This document shows positions 5,192 through 8,863 of a stretch of 8,863 bases of DNA, piece after piece. Below the pieces are notes generated by a model. The model was not told where the DNA came from. It did not search any database and saw only the letters and a program-made list of their open reading frames with translations. How positions within the stretch are numbered: the first letter of the stretch is position 1; each line of letters opens with the position of its first letter. The position numbers and the translations under genes are program-made. The stretch comes from DUZB01 sp964407525 (GTDB lineage: Bacteria > Desulfobacterota > DSM-4660 > Desulfatiglandales > Desulfatiglandaceae): positions 1 through 8,863 of the forward strand of contig CAYOWC010000209.1 of assembly GCA_964407525.1 (NCBI GenBank). The letters are read 5' to 3'.

Positions 5192-7132
5192 ATGGAAAAA
5201 GAGACAAACTTTGGAACCCAAGACGAAACCATCGAAACCGAAGACGCTTCTCCGACTGTTGAAAGAGGCGCAGATGAAGCAGGCCTGGATGTCGGAGCAG
5301 AGGGCATGAAAGAGCCGGATGAAGCTGTGGAGAATGCAGACGACGAGCAGTTTCTGCAGGACGAAACAGACTCGGATGACGAACTTACCTTTGAAGAGCT
5401 TGAAGAGGAACAGGAAGAAGACGGTGACTTCATGCAGATGTATGAAGAAAGCCTCAAAAGCATTCAGGAAGGTGAGGTTGTTGCCGGCGAAATAGTCCAG
5501 ATAGATAAAGAATACGTTTTGGTGGATATAGGGTACAAGTCGGAAGGCCAGATTCGCATCCATGAATTTCTTAATCCGGAAGGCGAGTTGACTGCCAAGG
5601 TTGGAGACAAAATTGAAGTACTCCTTGAAAGAAGAGAAGATGATGAGGGCGTAATCAGGCTCTCCAAGGAAAAGGCCGCGAAAATAAAAGTATGGGATAA
5701 AGTTAAGAAGATTTACGAAAGCGACGAAACCATCAGCGGGGAGATCATTTCAAGAGTGAAAGGTGGTCTCAGCGTTGATATCGGCCTGCAAGCTTTCTTG
5801 CCGGGATCTCAGGTAGATCTCAGGCCCATCAGAGATATGGACGCTCTTGTGGGTACGGTGCACGATTTTAAAATTGTAAAATACAATAAACGTCGTGGAA
5901 ACATTGTGCTGTCCAGGAGAGCCATACTGGAAGCTGAGAGATTGAGCCTCAAAGAAGAGACCTTGAAAATCATCGAAGAAGGGGCTGTTCTCAAGGGAAC
6001 GGTGAAGAATATTACAGACTATGGTCTGTTTATCGACCTTGGAGGCATCGATGGACTCGTGCATATTACGGATATGTCATGGGGCAGGGTAGGACATCCT
6101 TCTGAAATGCATCAGGCTGGGGACGAGATTGAAGTCAAGGTGCTGAGTTTCGATAAAGAAAAAGAGAGGGTTTCTCTCGGTATAAAACAGTTGACCCCAG
6201 ATCCCTGGAGCCGTGTAGAAGAGATTTATCCCATAGGAGCCAGAGTTGAAGGGCGCGTCGTTAGCCTGACGGATTATGGTGCGTTCGTGGAAGTAGAGCA
6301 GGGTGTGGAAGGGTTGATTCACGTTTCTGAAATGTCCTGGACAAGAAAAGTACGGCATCCTTCTCAGATCCTTACTGTTGGAGATACCGTTGAGACCGTA
6401 GTCCTGAATATGGATGTGGGACGAAAAAGAATTTCTCTCGGAATGAAACAGGTTGAACCAAATCCGTGGGATGTGATTGAAGAAAAGTACCCCATTGGAA
6501 CAACCATTGAAGGTAAGATAAAAAACATTACGGATTTTGGCGCGTTTATCGGCATCGATGAAGGCATTGACGGCCTTGTTCATATTTCCGATATGTCATG
6601 GACCAAGAGAATAAAACACCCTTCGGAAGTGTATAAAAAAGGTCAGGAAGTCCAGGCCGTGGTCCTGAGCATTGATAAAGAAAATGAACGTTTTTCTTTG
6701 GGCATAAAGCAGATGGCACCGGATCCGTGGGATGAAATACCTATTCGATATAAACCGGGAACACGTGTCACGGGCGCCGTGACAAACATTACAGACTTTG
6801 GCCTTTTCCTTGAACTTGAAGAAGGCATAGAGGGTCTGGTCCATATTTCCGAAGTCGCAGGGGATAAAAAGGGCAACCCGCTTTCGCGTTTTCAGGTTGA
6901 TGACGTCATACAGGCGAAAGTCATTAACGTTTCGAGACAAGACAAAAAAATTGGTCTTTCTATCAGAAAGCTCGATGAGACCAGTGAAAAAGATATCTTC
7001 AGAAGCTACCTGAATAATAATAAGGAAGCCACTTCAAATCTTGGCGAATTATTGCGCGAAGAAATGATGAACAGGGAACAGCAGAAAGATAGTGGCGTTC
7101 AGGAAGATAGTAGCGTTCAGGAAGACCAATAG
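5192..7132 (+). CDS. rpsA: 30S ribosomal protein S1
   Basis: Binds mRNA on the small ribosomal subunit and helps initiation on weakly structured or weak-SD messages. Six S1 (OB-fold) repeats are visible, at about residues 92-160, 180-245, 262-335, 346-420, 433-507 and 520-592. Repeats 3 to 6 carry the classic (I/L)TDxGxFxxL..GxxGLVHxS(D/E) pattern, and KQxxPxPW linkers separate 3, 4, 5 and 6. Repeats 1 and 2 are divergent, as expected for the ribosome-binding pair. Before repeat 1 is an acidic extension of about 90 residues (36 Asp/Glu, about four Lys/Arg). The C-terminal tail (about 593-646) is hydrophilic and ends in a duplicated hexapeptide. ATG 5192 is chosen because GGGGG (5176-5180) precedes it; a TTG at 5156 gives a longer frame but has no ribosome binding site. 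At 646 residues it is longer than E. coli S1 (557). Confidence 0.96.
   Translation: MEKETNFGTQDETIETEDASPTVERGADEAGLDVGAEGMKEPDEAVENADDEQFLQDETDSDDELTFEELEEEQEEDGDFMQMYEESLKSIQEGEVVAGEIVQIDKEYVLVDIGYKSEGQIRIHEFLNPEGELTAKVGDKIEVLLERREDDEGVIRLSKEKAAKIKVWDKVKKIYESDETISGEIISRVKGGLSVDIGLQAFLPGSQVDLRPIRDMDALVGTVHDFKIVKYNKRRGNIVLSRRAILEAERLSLKEETLKIIEEGAVLKGTVKNITDYGLFIDLGGIDGLVHITDMSWGRVGHPSEMHQAGDEIEVKVLSFDKEKERVSLGIKQLTPDPWSRVEEIYPIGARVEGRVVSLTDYGAFVEVEQGVEGLIHVSEMSWTRKVRHPSQILTVGDTVETVVLNMDVGRKRISLGMKQVEPNPWDVIEEKYPIGTTIEGKIKNITDFGAFIGIDEGIDGLVHISDMSWTKRIKHPSEVYKKGQEVQAVVLSIDKENERFSLGIKQMAPDPWDEIPIRYKPGTRVTGAVTNITDFGLFLELEEGIEGLVHISEVAGDKKGNPLSRFQVDDVIQAKVINVSRQDKKIGLSIRKLDETSEKDIFRSYLNNNKEATSNLGELLREEMMNREQQKDSGVQEDSSVQEDQ
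7088..7123 (+). repeat. 18-base tandem duplication in the rpsA tail
   Basis: Two adjacent 18-base units beginning GATAGT and ending CAGGAA (7088-7105 and 7106-7123) differ at one base. They encode DSGVQE then DSSVQE just before the rpsA stop. The near identity suggests recent slippage duplication in a disordered tail. Confidence 0.75.
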
Positions 7133-7154
7133 TTCTGTTTATATTTTTGAAATC

Positions 7155-7206
7155 GGGGGTATTCCCCTACCATTTTGCTGCGCCCCCTCCTCTGTGGAGG
7201 GGGTGC
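7155..7206 (+). other. Paired GC-rich hairpins between rpsA and sppA
   Basis: The first hairpin is GGGG-TATT-CCCC (7156-7167). The second is an 11-base-pair stem (7180-7190 with 7196-7206, one G-T pair) around loop TCTGT. Neither is followed by a T-run on either strand, so they are not classic intrinsic terminators. They may act in mRNA stability, Rho-linked termination or attenuation between rpsA and sppA. Confidence 0.6.
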
Positions 7207-7232
7207 ATATCCTAAAAAAACCGTGGCCTGCA

Positions 7233-7238
7233 TATAAT
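7233..7238 (+). promoter_or_regulatory. Perfect -10 hexamer upstream of sppA
   Basis: TATAAT is an exact -10 consensus 48 bases before the sppA ATG, with TG four bases upstream of it (TGCATATAAT). No good -35 is found 16 to 18 bases upstream. It may be a weak or extended-type promoter giving sppA expression independent of rpsA. Confidence 0.35.
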
Positions 7239-7286
7239 TTTTGACGAATTGCCAACCGCAAACCTTATCTTTTCTAAACCTATTTC

Positions 7287-8204
7287 ATGAAAAAACAACG
7301 GCGTCCAATACTCCTCGTCCTGGTCATTTTGTTTGGGATTGGCCTTTTCCTGGGGTCTACGGGTATCCTTGTCTTGAAGCTTTTCACCCCTTCTACCAAC
7401 CTTTTTCTTACTGAGAAAATCGGGGTTCTGACGGTGAATGGCACCATTTCATCCTCGCAGAAAATCACTTCCCAATTGGTTAAATTCAGAGAAGACAAGA
7501 GTATCAAGGCGATTATTCTCAGAGTGAATTCCCCGGGAGGCATTGTTGGCCCTTCGCAGGAAATTTACCGAGAAATTCAGAAGACTGTGCCTCATAAAAA
7601 GGTGGTTGTATCTATGGGAGCTGTTGCCGCTTCCGGAGGGTATTATATTTCCGCTGCCGCGGATAAAATTGTTGCCAATCCCGGAACCATTACAGGCAGT
7701 ATCGGTGTACTCATGGAATTTGTGAGACTCGAAGAACTTATGAAGAAAATCGGCATTGACCTCGAGATAGTTAAAACCGGTGAGTTTAAGGCCATGGGAT
7801 CTCCGGACAGAAAGCTTACGGAAAGCGAGAGAGAGATTATTCATGAACTCATCTTTGATCTACAAAGACAGTTTGTGGAGGCTATCGCGGCTGGGAGAGG
7901 GCTTCCCCTGGAAAAGGTTCGGCAGATTGCCGATGGGCGGATTTTTTCAGGGGCGAAAGCAATGGAATTAGGGCTTGTAGACGTGTTGGGGAATTTCCAG
8001 GACGCGGTGCAACTGACCAAAGAATTGACTGGAATTCGCGGAGATGTGGTTCTGGTGCATCCAGAAAAAGGAAGACTGGCCCTGTTGGAAAGGTTTATGG
8101 ATTCCGGAGCCAACTCTCTGGACCGGTTACTGGAAGGATTCAAGAGCCGTATTCAATACCGATGGCCCGGATTTTCAAGCCCGAAATTTAGAGAAAGCTA
8201 CTAA
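7287..8204 (+). CDS. sppA: Signal peptide peptidase SppA, short (36K) type
   Basis: Membrane-anchored serine protease of family S49 that degrades signal peptides left after secretion; it acts at the periplasmic face of the inner membrane. The 305 residues match the single-domain bacterial form, not the tandem 67K E. coli SppA. Residues 1-6 are basic (MKKQRR), and 7-31 form one hydrophobic segment that is probably an uncleaved anchor. The nucleophile Ser116 lies in AASGGYYIS, and the general base Lys168 in TGEFKAMGSP; NSPGG (81-85) and GSIGV (137-141) are also typical. The ATG at 7287 has no evident ribosome binding site, but it gives the expected N-terminal positive charge and anchor. It follows rpsA by 154 bases, an order also found in Geobacter-like genomes. 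Its 3' end overlaps the opposite-strand yciO-type gene by 17 bases. Confidence 0.94.
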   Translation: MKKQRRPILLVLVILFGIGLFLGSTGILVLKLFTPSTNLFLTEKIGVLTVNGTISSSQKITSQLVKFREDKSIKAIILRVNSPGGIVGPSQEIYREIQKTVPHKKVVVSMGAVAASGGYYISAAADKIVANPGTITGSIGVLMEFVRLEELMKKIGIDLEIVKTGEFKAMGSPDRKLTESEREIIHELIFDLQRQFVEAIAAGRGLPLEKVRQIADGRIFSGAKAMELGLVDVLGNFQDAVQLTKELTGIRGDVVLVHPEKGRLALLERFMDSGANSLDRLLEGFKSRIQYRWPGFSSPKFRESY

Positions 8205-8775
8205 CGTCCCCTTTTCCCTGCCGAATGATTTCCGGTTGATCATTTATCAAAGACACCACACTTGATGGGTTCTGAGAAAGCATTCCCCCATCAATGATAA
8301 CGTCGACTTGTGAGCCGTGTGCTTCCCTTATGGCATAGGGGTCATCATGTCCGGCACTGGTACTGATGATTGGCCCACCAAACATGCTGACGATGTCGTG
8401 ACAGGTTTGATTATCAGGCACTCGAATTCCAACGGTTTTTCTTTTGGTGAGCATAATCTTGGGAACAAGTCTGGTTCCTTCAAGAATAAAAGTATAAGGT
8501 CCGGGAAGGAGTCGTTTCATGTTCTTGTAGGCATAATTAGAGACCAGTGCGTAGCGGCTGATCTCTTTAAGATTATCGCAGACAAAAGAAAATGGTTTTG
8601 AAAGAGGTCGGTTTTTGAGCCTGTAAATACGTTCGATAGCTTTTTTGTTAAAAAGGTCACATCCGATTCCATAAAAAGTATCGGTAGGATAAACAATAAG
8701 TCCCCCCTCTTCGAGGATATCGCTCACACGTCGAATGAGACGCTGCTGAGGATTATCCGGGTTGATAGAGAGCAT
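8188..8775 (-). CDS. yciO: YciO-type protein of the Sua5/YciO/YrdC/YwlC family
   Basis: YrdC-fold protein related to the threonylcarbamoyl-AMP synthases (TsaC/Sua5) that prepare the t6A37 modification of ANN-decoding tRNAs. The N-terminal INPDNPQQRLI, IVYPTDTFYGIGCD, RLKNRPLSKPFSFVC, LPGPYTFIL, KRKTVGIRVP and the closing IIRQGKGDVSSFL follow E. coli YciO closely, more than TsaC. YciO is a paralogue whose own role is less settled, so tRNA modification is plausible but unproven here. There is no C-terminal Sua5 domain. ATG 8775 gives 195 residues, has AAGG seven bases upstream and starts just before the conserved region. An earlier in-frame ATG at 8811 would add a basic MGNRSGKKKGPL leader containing a nine-A run, with GGAG 11 bases upstream, and cannot be excluded. 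The stop lies within the 3' end of sppA. Confidence 0.88.
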   Translation of the reverse strand: MLSINPDNPQQRLIRRVSDILEEGGLIVYPTDTFYGIGCDLFNKKAIERIYRLKNRPLSKPFSFVCDNLKEISRYALVSNYAYKNMKRLLPGPYTFILEGTRLVPKIMLTKRKTVGIRVPDNQTCHDIVSMFGGPIISTSAGHDDPYAIREAHGSQVDVIIDGGMLSQNPSSVVSLINDQPEIIRQGKGDVSSFL

Positions 8776-8863
8776 GAGCGGACCTTTTTTTTTCCCTGAT
8801 CTATTTCCCATATGCTATGAAACTCCGGTGATGCAAGGTTGAGAATGCGGCAATTGCATGCCA

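Noticed and set aside
6077..6583. 168-codon open frame on -
   Set aside because: It is antisense to the S1 repeats. Similar antisense frames recur at other repeats because the repeats share sequence.
8831..8859. ATGCAA/TTGCAT inverted repeat near the right edge
   Set aside because: It is only six bases with a 17-base loop, is A/T-rich, and could be chance.

Overview
This looks like chromosomal core-gene sequence from a Gram-negative bacterium of moderate GC content. It is most likely a member of the former Deltaproteobacteria (Desulfobacterota), though that placement is inference from gene content and order and not a database result. The main arguments are the cmk-rpsA-sppA run with a nearby IHF/HU gene, the small SppA, and a six-domain S1 protein. 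No insertion sequence, phage gene, CRISPR array, tRNA or rRNA is visible.

Layout, left to right: a short heptamer repeat at the left edge (7-34); a cysteine synthase gene on + (99-1049); a CTP synthase gene pyrG on - (1052-2635), tail to tail with it; pgeF on - (2730 to about 3509); a long Alu-type SRP RNA on - (about 3568-3845); an HU/IHF gene on - (3881-4156). A divergent promoter region follows (about 4157-4340), then cmk (4341-5000), rpsA (5192-7132) and sppA (7287-8204), all on +. A yciO-type YrdC-domain gene on - (8188 to about 8775) overlaps the sppA 3' end.

Most genes are housekeeping. pyrG and cmk both act in pyrimidine nucleotide supply, rpsA serves translation initiation, the SRP RNA serves co-translational protein targeting, sppA clears cleaved signal peptides, pgeF guards peptidoglycan precursor quality, and cysK makes cysteine.

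The most interesting part is 3565-4260. Its minus strand encodes an HU/IHF-family protein and, 35 bases downstream, an SRP RNA that folds as the large form with an Alu domain instead of the short 4.5S form of most Proteobacteria. In Bacillus subtilis the HU homologue HBsu is reported to bind the Alu domain of the large SRP RNA, so this adjacency suggests a possible functional pair. The 3' end of the same RNA also contains the first in-frame ATG of pgeF, so that gene is easily mis-started.
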